From positions 1 through 64,000 of the forward strand of contig WGNX01000001.1 in assembly GCA_016124335.1 (NCBI GenBank): a DNA stretch of 64,000 nucleotides. The letters are read 5' to 3'. This stretch comes from Alphaproteobacteria bacterium. Lineage in GTDB: Bacteria > Pseudomonadota > Alphaproteobacteria > CACIAM-22H2. Position 1 is the stretch's first letter. Every line of letters starts with the position of its first letter. Made by a program: the position numbers and the translations under genes. A model generated the notes under the pieces. The model was not told the DNA's origin. It saw nothing but the letters and a program-made list of their open reading frames with translations, and made no database searches. Positions 16,606 to 25,305 of the stretch are shown piece after piece.

Positions 16606-17232
16606 TCAGGCCCCCGCCGCTTCGCGCATCGCCTTGGCAAGTTCGCGATCATCCGCGCGCTCGCTTGCTTCAAGCGCCGCGATCGCGCCATCGCGGTCGG
16701 CGGCATTGCGATTCTGCGACATCTTGAATTTTCCTTCGACGCGCGCGAGCGGGATTTCAAAGCCGATGATCGCCCGCAGCTGACGCGCGATATAATCTTC
16801 GGTTTGGGTATCCAATGTCCACGCCCTACGTTCGTATTGTTCCGTGAGGTCATCGACGATGCGGCGTACCGACGGCGCATCGTCCACAAGGCGCGGCACG
16901 CCGTAGACATGCACGGCCGCATAGTTCCAGGTGGGTACGTTGTTGCGGGGGCTCGCGTACCAGCGCGGCGAGATGTAGCCGTGCGGGCCCTGGAACACGG
17001 CAAGCACTTCGCGACCTGCGCGCGCACAATCGGCAAGCACCTCGACCTGATGGTTGGGCCGGGCAAGATGCCCGACGAGCACGCCGCGCGCGCCATCGCG
17101 CAGGATCGGCACATGCGAGACCATAGGCACGCCATCGGAAGCGCATGCGACGAGAACGGCAAAACCGTAGGTGTCGATCAGGCGCGCGCTCGCCGCATCG
17201 CTGGGGCTTGCGAAGGTCCGGGGGACGTACAT
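16606..17232 (-). CDS. PaiB-like FMN-binding split-barrel regulator
   Basis: The protein (208 residues) is typical PaiB length, starting MYVPRTFA and containing HLARPNHQVEVL, VLAVFQGPHGYISPRWY and VPTWNYAAVHVYG, all family signatures of the FMN-binding split barrel. In Bacillus, PaiB affects protease and sporulation genes and is paired with an acetyltransferase, PaiA. Here it is followed without gap by phzF and two GNAT genes. It starts 49 bp after the DUF1127 stop, with a GC-rich hairpin between. Confidence 0.92.
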   Translation of the reverse strand: MYVPRTFASPSDAASARLIDTYGFAVLVACASDGVPMVSHVPILRDGARGVLVGHLARPNHQVEVLADCARAGREVLAVFQGPHGYISPRWYASPRNNVPTWNYAAVHVYGVPRLVDDAPSVRRIVDDLTEQYERRAWTLDTQTEDYIARQLRAIIGFEIPLARVEGKFKMSQNRNAADRDGAIAALEASERADDRELAKAMREAAGA

Positions 17233-17242
17233 GGATTTCAGT

Positions 17243-17274
17243 CGGCCGCTGCGGGATTTTGCCCGCAGCGGCCG
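17243..17274 (-). promoter_or_regulatory. GC-rich hairpin between the DUF1127 gene and paiB
   Basis: CGGCCGCTGCGGG (17243-17255) and CCCGCAGCGGCCG (17262-17274) are perfect 13-bp arms around a 6-base loop. There is no T-run, so it is not a classical terminator. It could set the expression ratio of DUF1127 to the PaiB operon by RNA processing or partial termination. Confidence 0.6.
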
Positions 17275-17281
17275 CTCCGGT

Positions 17282-17527
17282 TCAGTTGATCCAGAAGGGC
17301 TTGTTCGACTCGAGGTCGATGTCGGCCTGCGACAGGCCGAGATCGGCGCGCATGTGGGCGCTCATCTCGGCGAGCTGGTGTCGCTGTCGCGCGCGCTCCT
17401 GCCAGACATAAAGTTTCTCGAAACCGGCTAGGAGGGCGCGGTCCAGCGTGCGGACCGCGACGACGGCGAGCTGGCGCGCGAGGCGCACGGACTGCTCGAT
17501 CGGACCGGACTGCACGATTGTAACCAT
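17282..17527 (-). CDS. DUF1127 small protein
   Basis: The 81-residue protein ends in the DUF1127 signature (ARQRHQLAEMSAHMRADLGLS, with Arg/Leu-rich helix and QADIDLESNKPFW after it), common in alphaproteobacteria and linked in some species to stress, phosphate or RNA metabolism. The start at 17527 has a perfect AGGAGG six bases upstream. It is divergent from the first MocR gene and is the first gene of the run leading into paiB. Confidence 0.88.
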   Translation of the reverse strand: MVTIVQSGPIEQSVRLARQLAVVAVRTLDRALLAGFEKLYVWQERARQRHQLAEMSAHMRADLGLSQADIDLESNKPFWIN

Positions 17528-17551
17528 ACAAGCCTCCTGCTGGCGGGTGAA

Positions 17552-17570
17552 TGTAACGATAATTGTTACA
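17552..17570. promoter_or_regulatory. Inverted repeat in the DUF1127/MocR divergent promoter region
   Basis: TGTAAC (17552-17557) and GTTACA (17565-17570) flank a 7-base centre, 25 bp before the DUF1127 start and upstream of the likely MocR promoter. It is the best candidate for an operator shared by the two divergent units. Who binds it is not shown. Confidence 0.5.
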
Positions 17571-17585
17571 ATTCGGAAGATGACA

Positions 17586-17615
17586 TTGACACAATTTGGG
17601 GTCAATCAATACATT
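17586..17615 (+). promoter_or_regulatory. Candidate sigma70 promoter of the first MocR gene, possibly leaderless
   Basis: TTGACA (17586-17591), an 18-bp spacer and TACATT (17610-17615) resemble a sigma70 promoter. Transcription would start about at the ATG (17622), predicting a leaderless mRNA; no Shine-Dalgarno is visible. Confidence 0.45.
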
Positions 17616-17621
17616 GTCATC

Positions 17622-19010
17622 ATGACAAATTGGCTCCCGGCGATCGCCACCCGCAGCGGCCCGCGCTATCTCGCCATCGCAGACATGCTGGCCGGCGACA
17701 TCGCCGCCGCCCGTCTGAAGCCCGGCGACCGCCTGCCGACCCATCGCGAACTTGCCTGGAAACTTGGCGTCACCGTCGGCACCGTCACGCGCGCCTATGC
17801 CGAGGCCGAGCGGCGCGGCCTGATCGCCGGCGAAGTCGGTCGCGGCACGTTCATCCGCGAGCGCATCGGCGATCCGATCAACGTGATGCCGCCACCCGTC
17901 CCGACGACGGACGACTATGTCGATCTGTCGCGCAACCTGCCCGCCGTCGTCGGGCCGGCGGCGAACATGATCGCGCGCCACATGGCCGACCTGGCGCAGG
18001 AAGACCTCTCGCGCTTCCTGTCGTACGTGCCGAATGCCGGCATGGACGCCCATCGCGAAGCCGGGGCCGCATGGATCGCGCGCCGCGGCATCGCCGCCGA
18101 TCCCGCGCGCGTCGCGATCGTGGCGGGTGCGCAGAACGGCATGATGCTGGCGATCGCCGCCCTCGCCCGGCCCGGCGACGTCGTGCTGACCGAAGCGCTC
18201 ACGTTCTACGGCATGAAATCGATCGCCAACCTGCTGGGCGTCCGCCTGATCGGCGTCGAGATCGACGATTACGGCCTGATCCCCGACGCGCTCGAGGCCG
18301 CCTGCCGCCAGCACGCGCCCAAGGCGATCTACACGCTGCCCACCTTCCAGAACCCGACGACGAGCCTGATGCCGATCGAACGGCGCAGTGCCGTCGCGGA
18401 AATCTGCCGGCGGCACAATTGCGTGATCATCGAGGACGACATCTACGGCTTCCTCGACGAAACGAACACGCCGCTGTCCAAGCTCGCGCCCGACTCCTCG
18501 ATCTTCATCACCTCGCTGTCGAAATCGATCGCGCCGGGCCTGCGCCTTGGCTATCTGCACGCGCCCGAAGCGATCGTTCAGCGCGTGGCCGCCGCCATCC
18601 GCGCCAGCGCCTACATGACGACGCCGATGGTCGCCGAACTGGGCGCACGGCTGATCCGCTCGGGCGATGCGCTGCGGGCCGCGACATGGCAGAAGTCGCT
18701 TGCCGAACGTCGTCAGGCGCTCACCGCCAAGATCCTCGATGGCAGCGAATTCACCGCACATCCTGCGGCGTTCCAGATCTGGCTCAAGCTGCCCGAGCCG
18801 TGGCGTCGGGAAGAATTCGTGGATGTGGCACGTCGTCGCGGCGTCGGCGTCGCACCTGCCAACGCTTTTGCGGTGGGTCGCGCGCCGGTGCCACATGCCG
18901 TGCGCATCGCGCTTGCGGCCCCCGACAAGGATGAAGATCTTTCACGTGCGCTCGGTACGCTTGCAGAAATTCTTGAGGAACGTCCCGAAGGTAGTCTTCC
19001 GATGGTGTAA
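17622..19010 (+). CDS. MocR-type regulator (GntR HTH + PLP aminotransferase-like domain), copy 1
   Basis: Residues 1-~85 form a GntR winged helix (RYLAIADMLAGDIAAARLKPGDRLPTHREL in pieces, VTVGTVTRAYAEAERRGL). Residues ~110-462 form a fold-type I aminotransferase-like domain. Cofactor residues look intact: Asp273-x-Tyr275 (EDDIYG), Lys301 in SLSKSIAPGLRLGY, FQNPTTS and the C-terminal Arg in AVRIAL. MocR proteins are PLP-sensing regulators, typically of amine, amino-acid or vitamin B6 genes. The start at 17622 aligns with both paralogues. It faces the DUF1127-PaiB operon, its most likely target. Confidence 0.92.
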   Translation: MTNWLPAIATRSGPRYLAIADMLAGDIAAARLKPGDRLPTHRELAWKLGVTVGTVTRAYAEAERRGLIAGEVGRGTFIRERIGDPINVMPPPVPTTDDYVDLSRNLPAVVGPAANMIARHMADLAQEDLSRFLSYVPNAGMDAHREAGAAWIARRGIAADPARVAIVAGAQNGMMLAIAALARPGDVVLTEALTFYGMKSIANLLGVRLIGVEIDDYGLIPDALEAACRQHAPKAIYTLPTFQNPTTSLMPIERRSAVAEICRRHNCVIIEDDIYGFLDETNTPLSKLAPDSSIFITSLSKSIAPGLRLGYLHAPEAIVQRVAAAIRASAYMTTPMVAELGARLIRSGDALRAATWQKSLAERRQALTAKILDGSEFTAHPAAFQIWLKLPEPWRREEFVDVARRRGVGVAPANAFAVGRAPVPHAVRIALAAPDKDEDLSRALGTLAEILEERPEGSLPMV

Positions 19011-19046
19011 GCCGTCGGAAGAATTTGCGGCCTGAATTCAATTGGA

Positions 19047-19079
19047 TGCCGATAGTATTGTATTATACTTGCCGATAGT
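19047..19079. promoter_or_regulatory. Direct repeats and inverted repeat ahead of the second MocR gene
   Basis: TGCCGATAGT occurs at 19047-19056 and 19070-19079, 23 bp apart (about two helical turns). Between them lies AGTAT-N6-ATACT (19054-19069). MocR regulators such as GabR and TauR recognise direct repeats, so this is a plausible autoregulatory site. Confidence 0.6.
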
Positions 19080-19106
19080 GGGATTTCCCGTTTCACGGCG
19101 CCGGCT

Positions 19107-20489
19107 ATGAAATTCAAGTGGACACCCGCCATCGACCTCATCGCCGGGGCGCGCTATGCGGCGATTGTTGATTGTCTGGCAGCGGATATCGCGTCGGGCC
19201 GGCTTCGCTCGGGCGATCGCCTGCCGACCCATCGCGCACTTGCCGAGCGGCTCGATGTCACGATCACCACCGTCACGCGGGCCTATGCCGAGGCCGAACG
19301 GCGCGGTCTGGTCACCGCCGAGGTCGGCCGCGGCACGTTTGTCCGCGAAACGGCCGATGACTCGCCCGAGGCGGCGGCCGCCTCGCCGGCCGACAAACCG
19401 GACGGGATCGACATGGCCTTCGATCGGCCGCCCGACACCGGCCCGGCGATCGCCGCCATCGCAAGCCATATCGCGGCCGCCGCGCATGCCGAGCGCGACG
19501 CGTTGCTGCCCAGCGAAACGCCCGGCGGCCTGAGCCGCCACCGCGAGGCCGGGGCCGAATGGCTGTCCGGCCAGACCGGCGCGCGCACCGATCCCGCGCA
19601 CGTCGTCATAGCGGCGGGCACGCAGCACGCCATCCTTCTGTCGCTCAGCGCGGCCGCGGGCGCGGGCGACGCCGTCTTGTGCGGCGCGTTGATCTCGTAC
19701 GGCATGAAGGTCGCGGCGGGCGTCCAGGGCATTCGCCTTTTCGGCGTCGAGATGGACGACGAGGGAATCCTGCCCAGTGCATTGGAAACGGCGATCCACC
19801 GCCGCTCGCCGAAGGCCCTCTATCTCTCGCCCACGCATCACACGCCCAACAACGCGACGATGTCCGACGGGCGGCGCGCGCGCGTCGCCGCGGTCTGTGC
19901 CGCGTACAACCTGACCATCATCGAGGAAGACTGCTACGCCTTCCTCGATCCCGAACGGCAGCCGATCGCCGCCTTGGCGCCCGAACGCACGATCTATTTC
20001 GGCTCACTTTCGAAATGCGTCAGCTCGAGCCTGCCGGTCGCCTTCATCCGGTTTCCGGCCCGCAATCTCGAACGCGCGCACGCGAACCTGCGCGCGACGA
20101 TCCACTCGACGGCGCCGCTTATGTGCGAGGTCGCCGCACGGATGGTCGTGTCGGGCGATGCACAACGCGCGGTCGACGCCTATCGCGATTTGATCCGTGC
20201 GCGCGGCAAGATCATCCGGCGAATGCTTCCGGGCGCCGATGCCGCCCTCAAGGCCGATGCGCACCAGCTCTGGCTTCCGCTGCCCAAGGGCCGATCGCCC
20301 GACAGGTTCGTCGAGATCGCGGGAAAGGCCGGTGTGCGGCTGCTTTCCGGGCGCGCGTTTGCACCGGACGGCGCGCCGGTACCCGATGCCGTGCGCATCT
20401 GTTTCTGCGCACCGAATTCGGAAGCCGAAATGAAGGCCGGTCTTGAAAAGCTTGCGGAAATTCTTGCGGCAGATACCAAAGCGAAATAG
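19107..20489 (+). CDS. MocR-type regulator (GntR HTH + PLP aminotransferase-like domain), copy 2
   Basis: The 460-residue protein is a paralogue of its neighbours over its full length, with the same GntR start (RSGDRLPTHRALAERLDVTI) and aminotransferase-like domain. The PLP lysine (Lys303 in GSLSKCV) and Asp275-x-Tyr277 are present, but the usual PGLR after the lysine is SSSLP and the substrate-side NPTG/NPT region reads HHTPNNAT. PLP binding is plausible, but the ligand pocket has probably changed. It begins 96 bp after copy 1 and has its own repeat-rich upstream region. Confidence 0.92.
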   Translation: MKFKWTPAIDLIAGARYAAIVDCLAADIASGRLRSGDRLPTHRALAERLDVTITTVTRAYAEAERRGLVTAEVGRGTFVRETADDSPEAAAASPADKPDGIDMAFDRPPDTGPAIAAIASHIAAAAHAERDALLPSETPGGLSRHREAGAEWLSGQTGARTDPAHVVIAAGTQHAILLSLSAAAGAGDAVLCGALISYGMKVAAGVQGIRLFGVEMDDEGILPSALETAIHRRSPKALYLSPTHHTPNNATMSDGRRARVAAVCAAYNLTIIEEDCYAFLDPERQPIAALAPERTIYFGSLSKCVSSSLPVAFIRFPARNLERAHANLRATIHSTAPLMCEVAARMVVSGDAQRAVDAYRDLIRARGKIIRRMLPGADAALKADAHQLWLPLPKGRSPDRFVEIAGKAGVRLLSGRAFAPDGAPVPDAVRICFCAPNSEAEMKAGLEKLAEILAADTKAK

Positions 20490-20616
20490 CCCGGAGCCCA
20501 TTCATATACGATTGTCTTACTACAAGAAGCATACGTCCGCGCGCGCCGGGTGTTGAATTTCTCAAGCCGCCGCGCAGAATTGCGCTACGTCCAGATTGCG
20601 GCGCGGAGAACAGACG

Positions 20617-22020
20617 ATGCCCCAACTGAAATGGATCCCGCAGATCGGCGGCCGTACGGGCCCGGTCTATCTGGCGATTGCCGATGCGATCGCCGGCGAT
20701 ATCGCGACCGGCCGGCTGAAGGCCGGCATGCGACTTCCCACCCATCGCGCGCTCGCCGGAGCGCTGCGGGTCACCATCGCGACCATCACGCGGGCCTATG
20801 CCGAAGCCGAACGGCGCGGGCTGACCGAAGGAACAGCCGGCCGCGGCACCTTCGTGCGCGATCGCACGCACGACAGCAAACCCTGTCTCGACGACGCCCC
20901 GCGCGCTGCCGGCAATATCGTCGACCTGTCGCGCAGCTTCCCGATCGACGTGCCGGGCGTGAAGGCGATGATCGAGCAGCTTCTGGGCGAGATCGGACCG
21001 GCCCGGATCGCCGAATTGGTCGGCCCGGCCCCGGCCTTCGGCCTCCCCGCGCATCGCGAAGCGGGTGCACGCTGGCTGTCGCTGCGCATCGGCACGGCCG
21101 ATCCGGCGCGCACCGCCGTCCTCGGCGGCAGCCAGTCGGCGTTCCTCTTTGCGATTGCGGCACTTGCACTGCCCGGCGACACGATCCTCGCCGAAGCGCT
21201 GACCCATCCGAACCTTCGTCCGGTCGCCAAGACGCTCGGCGTGCGGCTGGCGGGCGTCGAGATCGACGAGAACGGGATGATTCCCGAAGCGCTCGCCATC
21301 GCCTGCCAGCGCCACCGGCCCAAGGCGGTTTTCGTCGCCCCGACCTTCCACAGCCCGACCGGATCGCTGATGCCGTACAAGCGGCGGGAAATGATCGTCG
21401 CCGTCTGCCGCCGCTTCGGCGTCATGATCATCGAGGACGATACCAACGGCCTGCTCGACGAGCAGAGCGTGCCGCTTGCCGCACTTGCGCCGGACAACTG
21501 CATCTACATAAGTGCCTGCGCCGAGACGACGGCGGGCTTCGTGCGCCTGTCATATGTCCATGCGCCGGCGGCGGTGATGGAGCGGTCTGCCGGCATTGCC
21601 AGCGGGCCGGCGGCTTTGACATCCGCGCTTTCGGCCGAACTGACGACGCGCCTGATCAACTCCGGCGGCGCGCTGCGCGTCGCAGCCTGGAAGCGCGGCG
21701 TGGCCGAGGAACGCCGGCGCCTTGCGCTCGATGCCTTCCCGACCGGCGACGCGGTGGCGCATCCGGGTGCGCCCCAGCTCTGGCTCCGGCTCGACAGGCC
21801 CTGGTCGGGCGACGGATTTTCCGCGGCCGCCCGGCAGCGCGGCGTGTGCGTGGCGCCGGCCAGCGTCTTCGCGATCGATCCCGACGCCCCCAAGCCGGAC
21901 GGTGTCCGCATCGGCCTCACCGCGCCCGAGCAGGGGGTCGATATTTCCGAAGCCCTTTCGAAATTGGCGTCGCTGCTACGTGGCGAGCCCGGCCGTGCCG
22001 AGGCGACGCTCGCCGCCTAG
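20617..22020 (+). CDS. Degenerate MocR-type regulator without the PLP lysine, copy 3
   Basis: The 467-residue protein aligns without gaps to copy 1 around the active site: IFITSLSKSIAPGLRLGY in copy 1 is IYISACAETTAGFVRLSY here, so the lysine that forms the Schiff base is Glu303. Tyr of the D-x-Y motif is Asn277 (EDDTNG). The GntR domain is intact (RVTIATITRAYAEAERRGL), as are the FHSPTGS and GVRIGL segments. The frame is uninterrupted, which argues against decay. It probably binds DNA but cannot hold PLP covalently. The start at 20617 follows GGAG by 8 bases. The gene converges with thiD. Confidence 0.9.
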   Translation: MPQLKWIPQIGGRTGPVYLAIADAIAGDIATGRLKAGMRLPTHRALAGALRVTIATITRAYAEAERRGLTEGTAGRGTFVRDRTHDSKPCLDDAPRAAGNIVDLSRSFPIDVPGVKAMIEQLLGEIGPARIAELVGPAPAFGLPAHREAGARWLSLRIGTADPARTAVLGGSQSAFLFAIAALALPGDTILAEALTHPNLRPVAKTLGVRLAGVEIDENGMIPEALAIACQRHRPKAVFVAPTFHSPTGSLMPYKRREMIVAVCRRFGVMIIEDDTNGLLDEQSVPLAALAPDNCIYISACAETTAGFVRLSYVHAPAAVMERSAGIASGPAALTSALSAELTTRLINSGGALRVAAWKRGVAEERRRLALDAFPTGDAVAHPGAPQLWLRLDRPWSGDGFSAAARQRGVCVAPASVFAIDPDAPKPDGVRIGLTAPEQGVDISEALSKLASLLRGEPGRAEATLAA

Positions 22021-22029
22021 ACTTCGCAT

Positions 22030-22833
22030 TCAGGACTGACGGACCGTGTGCGCGTGATTGAGCGGCCCGTGGCCCTTGCCGATGCCCGGCGCGGTTTCGA
22101 TGGCGCGGCGCACGTATTCGCGCGCGCGCGCGACCGCGATCTCCAGATCGAGACCCTGCGCCAGCCCCGTGGCGATCGCCGAGGCAAGCGTGCAGCCCGT
22201 CCCGTGCGTGGATTTCGAGGCGATGCGCTGGGATTCGAAATTGCGGATGCCGCTTTCGGTCGCCAGCACGTCGACGACCGTGTCGCCTTCCATGTGCCCG
22301 CCCTTCAGCAGCACCGCCTGACAGCCCAGCGTGACCATCGTGCGCGCGGCGTGGCGCATGTCGTCGAGCGTGCGGATGCGCATGCCCGAGAGCGCCTCGG
22401 CTTCCGGCAGGTTGGGCGTCAGCACGCGCGCGAGCACCAGCAGGCGGCGCTTGAGCGTGGCGACCGCTTCGGGCTGCAACAGCGGATGGCCGCCCTTGGC
22501 GTACATGACCGGGTCGACGACCAGCGGAACGTCGCGGGCGCCCGCCTCGGCCTCGAGCACGTCGCTCACCGCGTCGATCGTGGCGCTGTCGTGCAGCATT
22601 CCGGTCTTGATCGCATCGGCACCGATGTCGCGCAGCACGACGCGCATCTGCCGGGCGATGAAGCCTGGCGGCACCGGCATCACGCCGTGCACGCCGGTCG
22701 TGTCCTGCGCGGTCAGCGCGGTGATCGCGGTGGCCGCATAGCCGGCCAGCGCCGTGACGGTCTTGATGTCGGCCTGGATGCCGGCCCCGCCGCCGGAGTC
22801 CGACCCGGCGACGATCAGGACGCGCCCGCGCAC
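22030..22833 (-). CDS. thiD: Hydroxymethylpyrimidine/phosphomethylpyrimidine kinase
   Basis: ThiD phosphorylates HMP and HMP-P in thiamine synthesis. It has the ribokinase-like signatures: IAGSDSGGGAGIQADIKT-type start (here LIVAGSDSGGGAGIQADI), VVDPVMYAKGG, TPNLPEAEAL and the catalytic STHGTGCTLASAIATGLA. The 267-residue length is normal. The start is a GTG at 22833, two bases after the glmM stop, with no obvious Shine-Dalgarno, suggesting translational coupling to glmM. No TPP riboswitch is visible ahead of the pair. Confidence 0.93.
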   Translation of the reverse strand: MRGRVLIVAGSDSGGGAGIQADIKTVTALAGYAATAITALTAQDTTGVHGVMPVPPGFIARQMRVVLRDIGADAIKTGMLHDSATIDAVSDVLEAEAGARDVPLVVDPVMYAKGGHPLLQPEAVATLKRRLLVLARVLTPNLPEAEALSGMRIRTLDDMRHAARTMVTLGCQAVLLKGGHMEGDTVVDVLATESGIRNFESQRIASKSTHGTGCTLASAIATGLAQGLDLEIAVARAREYVRRAIETAPGIGKGHGPLNHAHTVRQS

Positions 22834-22835
22834 GG

Positions 22836-24290
22836 CTAGGCGTCCGTCGCCCTGCGCGCGCCGGAGCGGCGGTCGAGATAGCGCGGATATTCGGGCGGGC
22901 GTTCGGGTGAATCCGACGATGCCGCCTTGCTTGCCTTCGTGCCGCCCGCAAGCGTGCCGCCGGCGGAGAGCAGCGCATCGACGACCAGTTCGACGGCTTC
23001 GCGCACCAGCGCCGGCTCGCCCGCCTCGGCCATCACGCGCACGACCGGCTCGGTGCCCGACTTGCGGATCAGCAGCCGCCCGTCGCGCGAAAGCTTCGCC
23101 TCGGCGGCGGCGATCGCCTTGCGGACGGGTTCGGAATCCATCGGCGGCGGGCCGGCAAAGCGCACGTTCTTCAGGAGCTGGGGATAGGGCTCGAACACGT
23201 GGGCGACTTCCGACGCCTTCTTGCCCGAATGCACGATGGCCGCGAGCACCTGCAGGCCCGCGATGAGGCCGTCGCCGGTCGTCGCATAGTCGGAAAGGAT
23301 CACGTGGCCGGACTGCTCGCCGCCGAGATTGGCGTCGAGCTCGCGCATCATCTCGAGCACGTGGCGGTCGCCGACCTTGGCGCGCGCGAGCTTCAGCCCC
23401 TCGCCCGCCAGCCATTTCTCGAGCCCGAGATTGGACATGACCGTCGCGACGACATTCGTGCCGCGCAGGCGACCCTCGTTCTTCCAGCCGCGCGCGATGC
23501 AGGCAAGCACCTGGTCGCCGTCGATCGAATGGCCGCGCTCGTCGACAAGCTGGACGCGGTCGGCGTCGCCGTCGAGCGCCAGGCCGATATGCGCACCGTG
23601 CGTGACCACCGCCTGCTGCAGCAGTTCGATATGCGTGGCCCCGCAGCCGCGGTTGATGTTGAGGCCGTCCGGCTCGACCGCGATGGGCACGATCTCGGCA
23701 CCCAGTTCCCACAGCACCGTCGGCGCCACGCGGTAGGCGGCACCGTTCGCGCAGTCGACGACGATCTTGAGGCCATCGAGCCGCAGCCCCTTGGGAAAGC
23801 TCGACTTGACCGATTCGATGTAACGGCCAGGCGCATCGTCCAGCCGCCTTACGCGACCGAGCGTTTCGGGCGGGGCGCGGCCGTCGGTGCCGTCGAGCGT
23901 GCGCTCGATCTCGGCCTCCAGTTCGTCCGACAGCTTGTAGCCGTCGGGACCGAACAGCTTGATCCCGTTGTCATGGTGCGGATTGTGGGAGGCCGAGATC
24001 ATCACGCCGAGATCCGCGCGCAGCGAGCGCGTGAGCATCGCCACGGCCGGCGTGGGCAGCGGTTCGAGGATCACGACATCCATGCCGATCGACACGAACC
24101 CGGCGGTCAGCGCGGGCTGGAACATGTAGCCCGACAGGCGCGTGTCCTTGCCGATCACCACCCGATGGCGGTGATTGCCCTGGCGCAGGATCTTGCCCGC
24201 CGCGATCGCCACTTTCATGGCGATTTCAGCCGTCATCGGCGCGCTGTTGGCCGCACCGCGAATCCCGTCGGTTCCGAAAAGCTTCCCCAT
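22836..24290 (-). CDS. glmM: Phosphoglucosamine mutase
   Basis: GlmM converts glucosamine-6-phosphate to glucosamine-1-phosphate for UDP-GlcNAc, feeding peptidoglycan and lipopolysaccharide. Signatures are [13 protein letters not shown] at the N-terminus, the phosphoserine loop [15 protein letters not shown], the metal loop LDGDADR and the late [14 protein letters not shown]. At 484 residues it is ~30 longer than usual because of a polar, Arg-rich C-terminal tail. It sits downstream of folP, the common alphaproteobacterial order ftsH-folP-glmM. Confidence 0.97.
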   Translation of the reverse strand: MGKLFGTDGIRGAANSAPMTAEIAMKVAIAAGKILRQGNHRHRVVIGKDTRLSGYMFQPALTAGFVSIGMDVVILEPLPTPAVAMLTRSLRADLGVMISASHNPHHDNGIKLFGPDGYKLSDELEAEIERTLDGTDGRAPPETLGRVRRLDDAPGRYIESVKSSFPKGLRLDGLKIVVDCANGAAYRVAPTVLWELGAEIVPIAVEPDGLNINRGCGATHIELLQQAVVTHGAHIGLALDGDADRVQLVDERGHSIDGDQVLACIARGWKNEGRLRGTNVVATVMSNLGLEKWLAGEGLKLARAKVGDRHVLEMMRELDANLGGEQSGHVILSDYATTGDGLIAGLQVLAAIVHSGKKASEVAHVFEPYPQLLKNVRFAGPPPMDSEPVRKAIAAAEAKLSRDGRLLIRKSGTEPVVRVMAEAGEPALVREAVELVVDALLSAGGTLAGGTKASKAASSDSPERPPEYPRYLDRRSGARRATDA

Positions 24291-24329
24291 CCCGGGGCGC
24301 TTATAGGCGCTGGACGGGGTCCCGTAAAG

Positions 24330-25163
24330 TCACGTCGGATTTCGGAATTTTTCAATCGCCTGCCAGACGGCCAGCGCCTGGCGCGTGGCCGCCACGTCGT
24401 GGACGCGCAGGATGTCGGCCCCGCCGGATACCGCGGCCAGTGCGGCGGCAATCGAGCCCGGCAGCCGCTCCTTGGGCCGCTCGCCCTTGGACAGCGCGCC
24501 GATGAAGGCCTTCCGGCTCGCGCCGATCAGCACGGCCACGCCGAGGCCGCGCAGCTGCGGCACATTGGCGAGGATTTCGGCGTTGTGCGCGACGGTCTTG
24601 CCGAAGCCGATGCCCGGATCGATCGCGATGTTCTCGGCCGCGATACCGGCTCCGCGGCAGGCCGCCACGCGCCCGGCCAGATAGCGCGCGATGTCGCGCG
24701 GCGCATCCGCATAGGTCGGGTTCTTCTGCATGGTCCGCGGCTCGCCCTGCATGTGCATGAGCACGACGCCGACCTTGCGCGCGGCGACCAGCGGCAGGCT
24801 CGCTTCCTCGCCCGAGAGCGCCGTCACGTCGTTGACGAGGGCTGCACCGGCATCGAGGGCCGCGCGCATCGTGCCGGCGTGCCACGTGTCGATCGACACG
24901 ACCGCGCCGGCCTTCACCAGCGCCTCGATCACCGGAACGACGCGGCGGATTTCCTCGCCCTCGGGCACGGGATCGGCGCCGGGGCGCGTGGACTCCCCGC
25001 CGATATCGAGGATGTCGGCGCCCTCCTCCTTCAGCCGCAGGCCATGCGCGATCGCCCCTTGCGTATCGTAATGGTCCCCGCCGTCCGAGAAGGAATCCGG
25101 CGTGGCGTTGACGATGCCCATCACGAGCGGGCGGTCGAGCGGGAATCGTTCGAAACGGCGCAT
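24330..25163 (-). CDS. folP: Dihydropteroate synthase
   Basis: FolP condenses p-aminobenzoate with the pterin pyrophosphate in folate synthesis and is the sulfonamide target. Seen are MGIVNATPDSFSDGG, DIGGESTRPGA, DPGIGFGKT and the late RVHDVAATRQAL. The ATG at 25163 gives 277 residues, the usual length; no strong ribosome-binding site is seen, and longer starts exist up to 25382. It is 39 bp upstream of glmM and normally next to ftsH, but here two small lipoprotein genes on the other strand intervene. Confidence 0.95.
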   Translation of the reverse strand: MRRFERFPLDRPLVMGIVNATPDSFSDGGDHYDTQGAIAHGLRLKEEGADILDIGGESTRPGADPVPEGEEIRRVVPVIEALVKAGAVVSIDTWHAGTMRAALDAGAALVNDVTALSGEEASLPLVAARKVGVVLMHMQGEPRTMQKNPTYADAPRDIARYLAGRVAACRGAGIAAENIAIDPGIGFGKTVAHNAEILANVPQLRGLGVAVLIGASRKAFIGALSKGERPKERLPGSIAAALAAVSGGADILRVHDVAATRQALAVWQAIEKFRNPT

Positions 25164-25305
25164 GACCAAAGGAATAGCCGATGCAAAGGCACCGTGGTGC
25201 CAGAAAATTATCGGCGACCACCGCGAATACGGACCGGCCGGATTGGCGGCTGCGGCGGAATAGGCGCGGACCATCGAGAGTTGTGGGAGCACATCGCCAC
25301 CGGGG

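Noticed and set aside
25188..25201. GGCACC-GT-GGTGCC palindrome upstream of folP
   Set aside because: Loop too short for a terminator and no T-run; no evidence for an operator.
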